7,222 nucleotides of DNA from NCBI GenBank assembly GCA_049509675.1, contig JBEKZQ010000321.1, forward strand, positions 1-7,222, in the 5' to 3' direction. This document shows positions 1-5,641 of the stretch, in pieces; the first letter of the stretch is position 1, and every line of letters begins with the position of its first letter. The notes under the pieces were generated by a model. That model made no database searches and had not been told where the DNA came from. It saw only the letters and a program-made list of their open reading frames with translations. The translations under genes and the position numbers were made by a program. This DNA comes from JBEKZQ01 sp049509675 (GTDB lineage Bacteria > Planctomycetota > Planctomycetia > Pirellulales > Thermoguttaceae).

Positions 1-866
1 ATCCGGTCGGGATCGAGTTGTTCGGCCCGGGTGGTGCCGTCTAGCCCCAGATGCTGCATCAGCCGGTCTACGCCCGGCTTGTCGAAACGATCCTTCCAAC
101 CGCTCAACAGACACGAGCGAAGGAACTTACGACGATGGCGGAAGATCACGCGCAGGAAATCGTGGAAGCCATCGCGGTCGCCGATGCGGGAGCGGAGTTG
201 CGGGGCCAACACGATTTGCATGAAAACCGAGGAGACCTTGGGGCGCGGCCAGAAGACCGTGGGGGCCAGCACCCGCACGATCTGCGGCCGGCACTGGCTT
301 TGCACCCAGATGGCCAAGGCCCCGTAGCCCTTCGTGCTGGGCCGGGCGGTGATGCGGTCGCCCAGCTCTTTTTGGAGGGTGCAAGTCATGCTTTCCGGCG
401 GGCGATCCAGCGCCAGGAGATTGCCCAGCAGGGGGGTGGCAATGCTGTAGGGCAAATTGGCCAGCAGTTTGAAGTGTCGGCCCGGCGCCGCGTCCAGTTG
501 CCCATAGACCGCCTCCAGCATGGCGGCGTTCAGGTGGTTCTTGCCCGCGAGCGCATCGGCGTGCAACATGGTCACGTTGGGCAGCTCGAACAGTTCCTCG
601 CCGGCCAGGTGAAACAGGTCGCGATCGACCTCGACGGTGACCACGGCGGCCACCTGCGGGGCGATGAGCATCGTCAGGCCGCCGGTGCCCGTGCCGACTT
701 CCAGCACCACGTCGGCCGGCCCCAGGGCGGCCGTCTCCAACAGGACGCGCTGCAGGTTCATGTCGATGAGGAAGTTCTGCCCCAGCTTCTGGTGCGGCCG
801 GATTCCCACCTCGTGGAAGCGGTTTCGCAGGAACGATAGCGTTTGTTTGGCGGATGGTTCAGACAT
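1..866 (-). CDS. rsmA: 16S rRNA (adenine(1518)-N(6)/adenine(1519)-N(6))-dimethyltransferase RsmA, 3' end outside window
   Basis: RsmA/KsgA uses S-adenosylmethionine to dimethylate two adjacent adenines in the 3'-terminal helix of 16S rRNA during small-subunit maturation in the cytoplasm. The frame runs open from the ATG at 866 to the window edge, 288 codons without a stop. Visible motifs are GQNFL (residues 29-33), SAM motif I EVGTGTGGLT (56-65), acidic loop VEVDRDL (78-84), HADAL (102-106), catalytic NLPY (137-140) followed by SIATP, and LQKELGDRI (164-172). The C-terminal helical domain includes FRHRRKFLRSCLL. E. coli KsgA is 273 residues, and the usual ending (AEQL followed by a short helix) is just being reached, so probably only 10-20 residues are missing. 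The start overlaps the ribE stop by one base (TGATG). A GGAAG lies only 2 bases before the ATG, too close for a normal ribosome binding site, which favours translational coupling. Motif I has GTG where E. coli has GPG, a common variant. Confidence 0.95.
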   Translation of the reverse strand, partial: MSEPSAKQTLSFLRNRFHEVGIRPHQKLGQNFLIDMNLQRVLLETAALGPADVVLEVGTGTGGLTMLIAPQVAAVVTVEVDRDLFHLAGEELFELPNVTMLHADALAGKNHLNAAMLEAVYGQLDAAPGRHFKLLANLPYSIATPLLGNLLALDRPPESMTCTLQKELGDRITARPSTKGYGALAIWVQSQCRPQIVRVLAPTVFWPRPKVSSVFMQIVLAPQLRSRIGDRDGFHDFLRVIFRHRRKFLRSCLLSGWKDRFDKPGVDRLMQHLGLDGTTRAEQLDPDR

Positions 867-1465
867 CACTTCCAGCCCTGGGCTTCCACCAACCGCTCGA
901 CGTACTTGGCCAGGATATCGGTTTCCAGGTTCACTTTGCCGCCGACTTCCAGCGGTCCCAGCGTGGTCACGGCCAGCGTGTAGGGGATCAAGGCCACGCT
1001 AAAGCGATCCGGCTCGCTGTCGACGATCGTGAGGCTGACGCCGTCCACGGCGATCGAGCCCTTGCAGGCCATTTGCCGGCTCAGCGTGCGGGGCAGCGCG
1101 AACCAGAAAGTCGACCACTGGCCGTAATCGCGCCTCTCGGCCAACGTGCCCACGCCGTCGATGTGGCCGCTGACAAAATGCCCGCCCAGGCGGCTGCCCA
1201 CCGCCAGCGCCCGCTCCAGGTTCACCGGGCTGCCCGGCTGCAATTCGCCCAGGTTGGTGCGGGAGAGCGTTTCCGGCCCGGCTTGGAAGGCGAACGTCTC
1301 GCCGGCCACGTCGATCACCGTCAGGCAGCAGCCGTTGATCGAGATGCTGTCGGCCACGGCCGTCTCGGCGGCGATCTTCGCGTGGCGAACAATCAAGCGG
1401 CATCCGGGCGGCTCCGCACGCAGTTCCACCACGGTGCCCAAGGCTTCAACGATTCCGGAGAACAT
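866..1465 (-). CDS. ribE: Riboflavin synthase, alpha subunit
   Basis: Riboflavin synthase converts two molecules of 6,7-dimethyl-8-ribityllumazine into riboflavin and a pyrimidine by-product, the last step of vitamin B2 synthesis. The 199-residue protein shows the family's two homologous lumazine-binding barrels. Barrel one begins with MFSGIVEALG (1-10) and holds INGCCLTV (43-50) and SRLGGHFVSGHIDG (91-104). Barrel two holds KGSIAVDGVSLTI (135-147) and ends with the trimerisation-type helix VNLETDILAKYVERL (178-192). Length is close to the E. coli enzyme (213). The start at 1465 is the only sensible one: MFSGIVE is the family N-terminus, and a GAGGAG box sits 5 bases upstream. It lies 18 bases after pssA and overlaps rsmA by one base. 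No other riboflavin gene and no FMN riboswitch-like leader is seen here, so this gene seems to be expressed with the phospholipid genes rather than in a rib operon. Confidence 0.96.
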   Translation of the reverse strand: MFSGIVEALGTVVELRAEPPGCRLIVRHAKIAAETAVADSISINGCCLTVIDVAGETFAFQAGPETLSRTNLGELQPGSPVNLERALAVGSRLGGHFVSGHIDGVGTLAERRDYGQWSTFWFALPRTLSRQMACKGSIAVDGVSLTIVDSEPDRFSVALIPYTLAVTTLGPLEVGGKVNLETDILAKYVERLVEAQGWK

Positions 1466-1470
1466 GAAAA

Positions 1471-1476
1471 CTCCTC
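1471..1476 (-). promoter_or_regulatory. Shine-Dalgarno site of ribE
   Basis: GAGGAG on the minus strand, with five bases (TTTTC) between it and the ATG at 1465. It lies within the 18-base spacer after the pssA stop and is the best ribosome binding site in the left operon. It fixes the ribE start. Confidence 0.75.
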
Positions 1477-1483
1477 ATGGATG

Positions 1484-2335
1484 CTAGAACAACGGGGCTT
1501 CCTGGTGCCTCCGCTGCACGACCTTTTCCCAACAGAAACGGACCGGCCCATAGAACACGAAGACGCAGAAAATGATCGGGATGGAGTACGTCGGGATGAC
1601 CATCACGGCCACCAGGGCGAAGAGCACCGCCACTACGTGTCCGAAACTGCGTTGTCCGCGGAACACCTGGTTGACCACGTGCGGATAGGGGATCCGCGAA
1701 ACCATGAGCAACGCCACCAGCACGGCAAAGAAAGGCAAGATCCTCTGTAGCGTGAGGTCGATTTGCGCAGCGAAGGCCAAGAGGTTGTCTTCCTTGCTGC
1801 GGAGGGTATAGAACATGATGGCGAAACTGGCGATGGCGGCGGCCCCGGCCGGGCTGGGCAGGCCCGTAAAGTTCAAATGCTCGTCGTCGTCGCTGGTCTC
1901 GACGTTGAACCGCGCCAGCCGCAGTGCCGCGCAGGCGGCGAAGGAGGCGGCAATCACCCATACCGCCTGGCGGTGCAGGTAGGCGAACTGCGGACACATC
2001 TTGACCAGCAAGAAACCGGGCGCCACGCCGAAGGTTACCAGGTCGCACAGACTGTCCAACTGGGCGCCGAAATCGCTCGCCGTGTGCGACAGCCGGGCCA
2101 CGTAACCGTCCAGGGCGTCGAAGACCATCGCCAGGAAAATGAGGCAGGCGCTAAGCGCGCAATTCCTGGTATTCTCTGTAACCAGGGTAATGAAAAGCAT
2201 CTGCAACGGCGAGTCCGCGTCGGCCGGGTGCGGGGCGGCCACCCGCGAGGCCACCACGATCGCGAAAAAACCGCACACCAGGTTTCCCAGCGTAAAGAGC
2301 GTGGGCAGGACGGAGATGGTTCGGATCGGTCGCAT
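1484..2335 (-). CDS. pssA: CDP-diacylglycerol--serine O-phosphatidyltransferase
   Basis: PssA transfers the phosphatidyl group from CDP-diacylglycerol to L-serine, giving phosphatidylserine and CMP at the inner membrane. The 283-residue protein carries the complete CDP-alcohol phosphatidyltransferase signature D-x2-DG-x2-AR-x8-G-x3-D-x3-D. The residues are D73, D76, G77, A80, R81, G90, D94 and D98, the last two aspartates including the catalytic base. The PssA-type downstream segments LRLARFN (138-144) and FTGLPSPAGAA (156-166) are also present, separating it from phosphatidylglycerophosphate synthase. About six hydrophobic stretches are visible, the first near 10-30 (TLFTLGNLVCGFFAIVVA) and the last two near 232-262. 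The gene lies 33 bases after psd, whose product decarboxylates the PssA product, so the pair forms a phosphatidylethanolamine module. No convincing Shine-Dalgarno precedes the ATG at 2335. The next gene, ribE, follows after 18 bases. Confidence 0.95.
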   Translation of the reverse strand: MRPIRTISVLPTLFTLGNLVCGFFAIVVASRVAAPHPADADSPLQMLFITLVTENTRNCALSACLIFLAMVFDALDGYVARLSHTASDFGAQLDSLCDLVTFGVAPGFLLVKMCPQFAYLHRQAVWVIAASFAACAALRLARFNVETSDDDEHLNFTGLPSPAGAAAIASFAIMFYTLRSKEDNLLAFAAQIDLTLQRILPFFAVLVALLMVSRIPYPHVVNQVFRGQRSFGHVVAVLFALVAVMVIPTYSIPIIFCVFVFYGPVRFCWEKVVQRRHQEAPLF

Positions 2336-2368
2336 GAGCGGTAGGTCGTAAAGGGGTGCTTGTTCGGT

Positions 2369-3346
2369 TCATTTCCCAACGGCGGCGACATATCGGGCCA
2401 GGATCGTGCTGCCGGCCTTGACAGGCTGGCCCAGTCGGACCGCCACTTCCAGGCCGGCGTCGTCCGGCAGGATCAGCTCGGTGCGCGAGCCCAGTTTGAT
2501 CATGCCGAACTGTTGCCCTGCCGCCAGAATGTCGCCGGGCCGCAGGTCGCACACGATTCGCCGCGCGATCGCCCCGGAGATCTGCCGCACCGCCAGCCGC
2601 CGGTGCGGGGGCGACTCCTCCTCCATGCCGATCCACATGTTTTCGTTCCGCAGGGTGCTTTCCGGCCGCAGGGCGTTGAGGAACTCGCCCGGCGAGTAAC
2701 GCAGGGCCACCACCCGCGCGGCGGCCGGCGAACGATTCAAGTGGACGTTGAAGATCGACAGAAAAATGCCGATCCGCACGGCCGGGCCGCCCACGAACTC
2801 ATCGCGATCCAGTCGGGTGATTTCGGCGATCTTGCCGTCGGCGGGCGAGACCAGCACGGCCGGCTCCTGCGGCACGCGGCGGGGCGGATCGCGAAAAAAA
2901 TAGACCACCAGACACAACACGGTCGCGGGAAGGACGGCCAGATACCAAGCGAACCAGACGGCCAGCAGCGTCAGGGCCAGCAGCGGCCAGCCCATCAGGT
3001 TCAACTCGGCCGCCCCCCAGCGGGCCAAGGGGATGTGGCGGCGCCAACGAAACGGATCGTCGCCCTCGGCCCACTGGCAAGTCGAGCGGCAGCGGCAGTA
3101 CTTCAGGTCCCGCGGATCGAGAATCGGGTGCGGCGCCCCGGCATCATTGCCCTGCCGCAACGTCCGCATGCGGGCCACGAAGCCAGGCCGGAAATGCACG
3201 ATCCACCACCGCCGCCAGCCGGCCCAGGCCAATTCGGCGCGATAGCAAACGCCTCCGCTTGGCTGCGCGCTGGTGATATTGTCCGGCAGCGGCTCCACGG
3301 GGGTACGGATGGGGGCGGCGTTGGGCTGGTTGATCATCGAATCCAT
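2369..3346 (-). CDS. psd: Phosphatidylserine decarboxylase, short (type A) family, with N-terminal extension
   Basis: This pyruvoyl enzyme decarboxylates phosphatidylserine to phosphatidylethanolamine at the membrane. From the ATG at 3346 the protein is 325 residues. The core begins with a hydrophobic stretch (about 116-151), followed by YFFRDPPRRVP, VSPADGKI with D169, FLSIFNVHLNRSP with H202, a RNENM segment, and the self-cleavage site FGMIKLGSR with G286-S287. Cleavage would give a small alpha chain of about 39 residues with S287 converted to the pyruvoyl group. Short-family enzymes are usually near 210-230 residues; here about 110 extra residues precede the membrane stretch, rich in Trp and Arg and containing Cys 34, 84, 86 and 90 (YCRCRSTCQW). 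The frame stays open to 3475, but that part translates the heptamer repeats, so it is excluded. M4 at 3337 is an alternative start; neither has a strong Shine-Dalgarno. First gene of the psd-pssA-ribE-rsmA run and divergent from eno. Confidence 0.92.
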   Translation of the reverse strand: MDSMINQPNAAPIRTPVEPLPDNITSAQPSGGVCYRAELAWAGWRRWWIVHFRPGFVARMRTLRQGNDAGAPHPILDPRDLKYCRCRSTCQWAEGDDPFRWRRHIPLARWGAAELNLMGWPLLALTLLAVWFAWYLAVLPATVLCLVVYFFRDPPRRVPQEPAVLVSPADGKIAEITRLDRDEFVGGPAVRIGIFLSIFNVHLNRSPAAARVVALRYSPGEFLNALRPESTLRNENMWIGMEEESPPHRRLAVRQISGAIARRIVCDLRPGDILAAGQQFGMIKLGSRTELILPDDAGLEVAVRLGQPVKAGSTILARYVAAVGK

Positions 3347-3368
3347 GCTAACAGAACCCGATCCCGCC

Positions 3369-3410
3369 GACAATTGACAGTTGACAATTGACAGTTGACG
3401 GTTGTCAATC
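3369..3410. repeat. Heptanucleotide tandem repeat GACARTT
   Basis: Five head-to-tail 7-base units read on the plus strand: GACAATT (3369), GACAGTT (3376), GACAATT (3383), GACAGTT (3390) and GACGGTT (3397), then a diverged GTCAATC (3404). The first four form two exact copies of a 14-base unit. Each junction makes a -35-like TTGAC(A). The last part also forms a 5-bp inverted repeat, TTGAC-GGTT-GTCAA (3395-3408), which gives a TTGACA on the minus strand too. It lies in the divergent psd/eno spacer and resembles the short tandemly repeated heptamers described in cyanobacteria. Any function is unknown. Confidence 0.85.
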
Positions 3411-3411
3411 A

Positions 3412-3446
3412 AAAACTGAAAACTGAAAACCGAAAACTGAAAACTC
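3412..3446. repeat. Heptanucleotide tandem repeat AAAACTG
   Basis: Five consecutive 7-base units starting at 3412, 3419, 3426, 3433 and 3440: AAAACTG, AAAACTG, AAAACCG, AAAACTG and AAAACTC. It begins one base after the GACARTT array and has the same period but a different unit. The A-rich tract is unlike the GC-rich surroundings and might act as an UP-element-like or bent-DNA stretch before eno, which is inference only. On the minus strand it would translate as alternating Phe/Ser/Gln, which marks the upstream extension of the psd frame as an artefact. Confidence 0.85.
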
Positions 3447-3456
3447 GTACGCCTTA

Positions 3457-3485
3457 TTGCCAAAAGTCTCGCCACCGTGCAAAAT
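3457..3485 (+). promoter_or_regulatory. Candidate sigma70-like promoter for eno
   Basis: TTGCCA (3457-3462, 5 of 6 to the -35 consensus) and CAAAAT (3480-3485, 4 of 6 to the -10 consensus) are separated by exactly 17 bases. This would start transcription near 3492, leaving a leader of about 50 bases before the eno ATG. Planctomycete promoters are poorly defined and the match could be chance. The TTGACA boxes in the heptamer array have no good -10 at the right distance. Confidence 0.3.
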
Positions 3486-3540
3486 GATCCGTTTCCATGA
3501 GGGTCACTGCCACAGAACCTTTTTTTCGGAAAGCAAGAAC

Positions 3541-4824
3541 ATGAGTTCCATTATCATCGACATCCAGGCCCGACAGATTCTCGACAGCCGGGGAAATCCG
3601 ACCGTGGAAGTGGACGTGGAGCTGGCCGACGGTTCGTTTGGTCGCGCCGCCGTGCCCAGCGGCGCCAGCACCGGCGTACACGAGGCATGGGAGCTGCGCG
3701 ACGGCGACAAGAGCAAGTACCTGGGCAAGGGGGTGACCAAGGCCGTCGACAACGTCAATGGCCGGCTCTCCGACGAGTTGTGCGGCATGGACGCCCTGGA
3801 TCAGGCCGCCTTGGATCAGCGGATGATCGCCCTGGACGGCACGGAGAACAAGAAGGAACTTGGCGCCAACGCGATCCTGGGCATATCGCTGGCCACGGCC
3901 CATGCCGCCGCCGACCATTGCGGACTGCCGCTGTTCCGTTACCTGGGCGGCGCGGGCGCCCGCTTGCTGCCGGCCCCAATGATGAACATCCTCAACGGCG
4001 GCTCGCACGCCGACAACGACGTGGACGTGCAGGAATTCATGGTCATGCCGCTGGGCTTCGAGCGCTTTAGCGACGCCATCCGCTGCGGCTGCGAGATTTT
4101 CCACAATTTGAAGAAGGTGTTGCAGTCCAAGAAGCTGGCCACCAACGTGGGCGACGAGGGCGGCTTCGCCCCCGACCTGAAGAGCAATACCGAAGCCCTG
4201 GACCTGATCGTCGAGGCCGTGGGCAAGGCCGGCTACGAGATCGGCCGCCAGGTCTTTATCGCCCTGGACCCGGCGGCCTCGGAATTCTACGACGCCAACA
4301 ACAAGACCTATGCCATCGACGGCAAGAAGATCGACGCCGCCGCGCTGGTCGACGTATGGGCCGGCTGGGTCGACAAGTACCCCATCTGCTCCATCGAAGA
4401 CGGCTGCGCCGAGGACGATTGGGAGGGCTGGAAGCTCTTGACCGACCGGCTGGGCGGCAAGATCCAACTGGTGGGCGACGATATTTTCGTGACCAACACC
4501 AAGCGTTTCCAGCGGGGGATCAGCGAAGGGATCTGCAACAGCATCCTCATCAAGGTCAACCAGATCGGCACGCTCACCGAAACGATCGAGGCCATCGACC
4601 TGGCCCGACGCAACGGCTATACCAGCGTGACCAGCCATCGCAGCGGCGAAACCGAAGATTCCACGATCGCCGACCTGGCCGTGGCCTTGGGCACGGGCCA
4701 GATCAAGACCGGCTCGGCCTCGCGGACCGATCGCATGGCAAAGTACAACCAGTTGTTGCGGATCGAAGAGATCCTGGGCGACACGGCGCTTTACGGCGGC
4801 CCGCTGTTCCCGAAGAAACGTTAA
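3541..4824 (+). CDS. eno: Enolase (phosphopyruvate hydratase)
   Basis: Enolase interconverts 2-phosphoglycerate and phosphoenolpyruvate in glycolysis and gluconeogenesis. The 427-residue protein is full length compared with about 430 for the family. The N-terminal domain has ILDSRGNPTVEV (13-24) and the mobile loop AVPSGASTG (37-45). LGANAILGISLA (107-118) and HADNDVDVQEF follow. The catalytic acid E206 lies in VGDEGGF, and the catalytic base K338 in LIKVNQIG. Mg ligands are D243 (ALDPA), E286 (SIEDG) and D313 (VGDD). The substrate-binding SHRSGETED begins at S365, and K389 lies in GQIKTGS. The frame is open upstream to 3457, but those 28 residues match nothing in enolase. The ATG at 3541 gives the family N-terminus and has GGAAAG (3528-3533) 7 bases before it. 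A Cys (289) follows SIEDG where Leu or Met is common. It is divergent from psd and followed after 7 bases by a membrane protein gene. Confidence 0.98.
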   Translation: MSSIIIDIQARQILDSRGNPTVEVDVELADGSFGRAAVPSGASTGVHEAWELRDGDKSKYLGKGVTKAVDNVNGRLSDELCGMDALDQAALDQRMIALDGTENKKELGANAILGISLATAHAAADHCGLPLFRYLGGAGARLLPAPMMNILNGGSHADNDVDVQEFMVMPLGFERFSDAIRCGCEIFHNLKKVLQSKKLATNVGDEGGFAPDLKSNTEALDLIVEAVGKAGYEIGRQVFIALDPAASEFYDANNKTYAIDGKKIDAAALVDVWAGWVDKYPICSIEDGCAEDDWEGWKLLTDRLGGKIQLVGDDIFVTNTKRFQRGISEGICNSILIKVNQIGTLTETIEAIDLARRNGYTSVTSHRSGETEDSTIADLAVALGTGQIKTGSASRTDRMAKYNQLLRIEEILGDTALYGGPLFPKKR

Positions 4825-4831
4825 TTACTGA

Positions 4832-5371
4832 ATGATCTTCCTGGAAAGCCCCTGGCCGATCCTCGTCTTCGGCATCCTGGCCGAAGCGATCCTGGCCGTT
4901 GCGCTGTTGCGCAGCGGCCGCGGCGCACTGCTGTGGATCATGCTCGGCGCGGCCGTGGTCGTGGGCATCGGATTGTTGGTCGAACGGCTGGTCGTCACCG
5001 ATCGCAAGCGCGTGGCGGCCACGATCGACGGCGTGGCCGCCGCCCTGGAAGCCAACAATGTGGAGGCGGTGCTCCGGTACGTTTCCAACTCGTCGCCCCA
5101 GTTGCGCGAAGAAGCGCAACTCCGCCTGAGCCAGGTGCAACTGGTTCACGTGCAGGTCCGTAACCTGGAGGTGCTCATCAATCGTCTGACCAGCCCGCCG
5201 ACGGCCAAAGCGACCTTCAACGTGTTCGTGACCGGCCGCTACCGTCAGGGCGAGTTCAGCGAGTTTGGCCAACAGAGCCGGCCGGGAAAACTGAGCGTGG
5301 AACTCGATCTGGAGGGCGATCGCTGGCTGATCACGGGTTACGAGTTGATCCAGGATCCGCAGAAGCTGTGA
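4832..5371 (+). CDS. Membrane-anchored hypothetical protein, two transmembrane helices plus possible NTF2-like domain
   Basis: A 179-residue protein that I do not recognise as a named family. Two hydrophobic helices are visible at about 8-26 (PWPILVFGILAEAILAVAL) and 32-54, joined by a short basic loop (RSGRG, 27-31). If that loop is cytoplasmic, both termini would face outward, but DRKR after the second helix weakens this topology. The soluble part (about 58-179) starts with an amphipathic helix containing AATIDGVAAALEANNVEAVLRY. It continues with beta-like segments and ends in GDRWLITGYELI. This alternation, with a short functional loop and a terminal strand, resembles the NTF2/SnoaL-like fold, which is inference from pattern only. 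It starts 7 bases after the eno stop with no clear Shine-Dalgarno, so it is probably co-transcribed with eno. The plus-strand block ends here, before the hairpin cluster. Confidence 0.8.
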   Translation: MIFLESPWPILVFGILAEAILAVALLRSGRGALLWIMLGAAVVVGIGLLVERLVVTDRKRVAATIDGVAAALEANNVEAVLRYVSNSSPQLREEAQLRLSQVQLVHVQVRNLEVLINRLTSPPTAKATFNVFVTGRYRQGEFSEFGQQSRPGKLSVELDLEGDRWLITGYELIQDPQKL

Positions 5372-5500
5372 GCGGCGGCGTGCGAGAGAGGTCAACAGAC
5401 CACGGCAGTTCCTCGCCCTGCCGATACGTTCCAGGCTCGCCGGCGAACCACGCGGAGAGGTTTCCGGCGGCTCAGTGCGGCAAGAACCGGCATAGAACAG

Positions 5501-5523
5501 CACTGGCGGAGCCAGTGGCACCC
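5501..5523 (+). repeat. REP-like hairpin A
   Basis: CACTGGC-GGA-GCCAGTG (5501-5517) is a perfect 7-bp stem with a 3-base loop. It is followed by GCACCC, so that GTGGCACCC occupies 5515-5523. The same 9-mer ends hairpin C exactly 100 bases downstream. It may also work as a transcription barrier after the eno block, although no T-run follows. Confidence 0.7.
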
Positions 5524-5530
5524 GCCCTAC

Positions 5531-5641
5531 TGGTCCGTCCACTTCAAAAGGCTGGGTAGGGTGCCACTGCTGGCTTGTCCAGCAGCGCGGAAGACACGGT
5601 TGGACAAGCCAACCGTGGCACCCATTCGCGTGGACGGACCA
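5531..5641. repeat. 111-bp segment bounded by a perfect 12-bp inverted repeat
   Basis: TGGTCCGTCCAC (5531-5542) and its exact reverse complement GTGGACGGACCA (5630-5641) enclose 87 bases that hold hairpins B and C. The right arm ends at the base next to the stop codon (5642-5644) of the minus-strand secreted protein gene. Immediately left of the element, CCCTAC (5525-5530) pairs with GTAGGG (5556-5561) inside it. The layout could be a miniature mobile element or a large bidirectional terminator between convergent genes. No target-site duplication is obvious. Confidence 0.6.
5559..5623. repeat. Paired REP-like hairpins B and C in inverted orientation
   Basis: The unit opens with GGGTGCCAC (5559-5567) and closes with its reverse complement GTGGCACCC (5615-5623). 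Hairpin B pairs CTGCTGG (5567-5573) with CCAGCAG (5579-5585) around the loop CTTGT. Hairpin C is a perfect 9-bp stem, CACGGTTGG (5595-5603) with CCAACCGTG (5609-5617), around the loop ACAAG. TGGCTTGTCCA at 5571-5581 is the exact reverse complement of TGGACAAGCCA at 5601-5611. B and C are therefore related elements facing opposite ways, like bacterial BIMEs. I associate this type of element with planctomycete intergenic regions. Confidence 0.75.

Noticed and set aside
51..839. Long plus-strand open frame (262 codons) opposite rsmA
   Set aside because: It is the antisense shadow of a GC-rich gene; the minus strand carries all RsmA motifs in one unbroken frame.
1466..1483. FMN riboswitch before ribE
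   Set aside because: Only 18 bases separate pssA and ribE, and they hold just a ribosome binding site, so there is no room for an aptamer.
854..1750. Plus-strand open frame of 298 codons across ribE and pssA
   Set aside because: It runs antisense over two well-identified genes, and its His/Gln/Arg-rich composition is typical of a reverse-frame artefact.
2360..3391. Plus-strand open frame of 343 codons opposite psd
   Set aside because: Antisense to a gene with intact catalytic motifs, and it ends in the heptamer repeats.
3369..3446. CRISPR-like array
   Set aside because: The repeats are 7 bases long and directly adjacent with no spacers, so they are simple tandem repeats.
3347..3475. N-terminal extension of psd to an ATG at 3475
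   Set aside because: The extra 43 residues are mostly a translation of the two heptamer arrays (Phe/Ser/Gln alternation), so they are not likely protein.
3457..3540. 28-residue N-terminal extension of eno
   Set aside because: It lies before the family N-terminus and overlaps the candidate promoter; the ATG at 3541 has a suitable upstream GGAAAG.
3454..4638. Minus-strand open frame of 394 codons opposite eno
   Set aside because: The complementary strand encodes a full enolase with every catalytic residue; the antisense frame has no recognisable motif.
4825..4831. Terminator after eno
   Set aside because: Only 7 bases lie before the next start codon, with no stem-loop; transcription most likely continues into the membrane protein gene.
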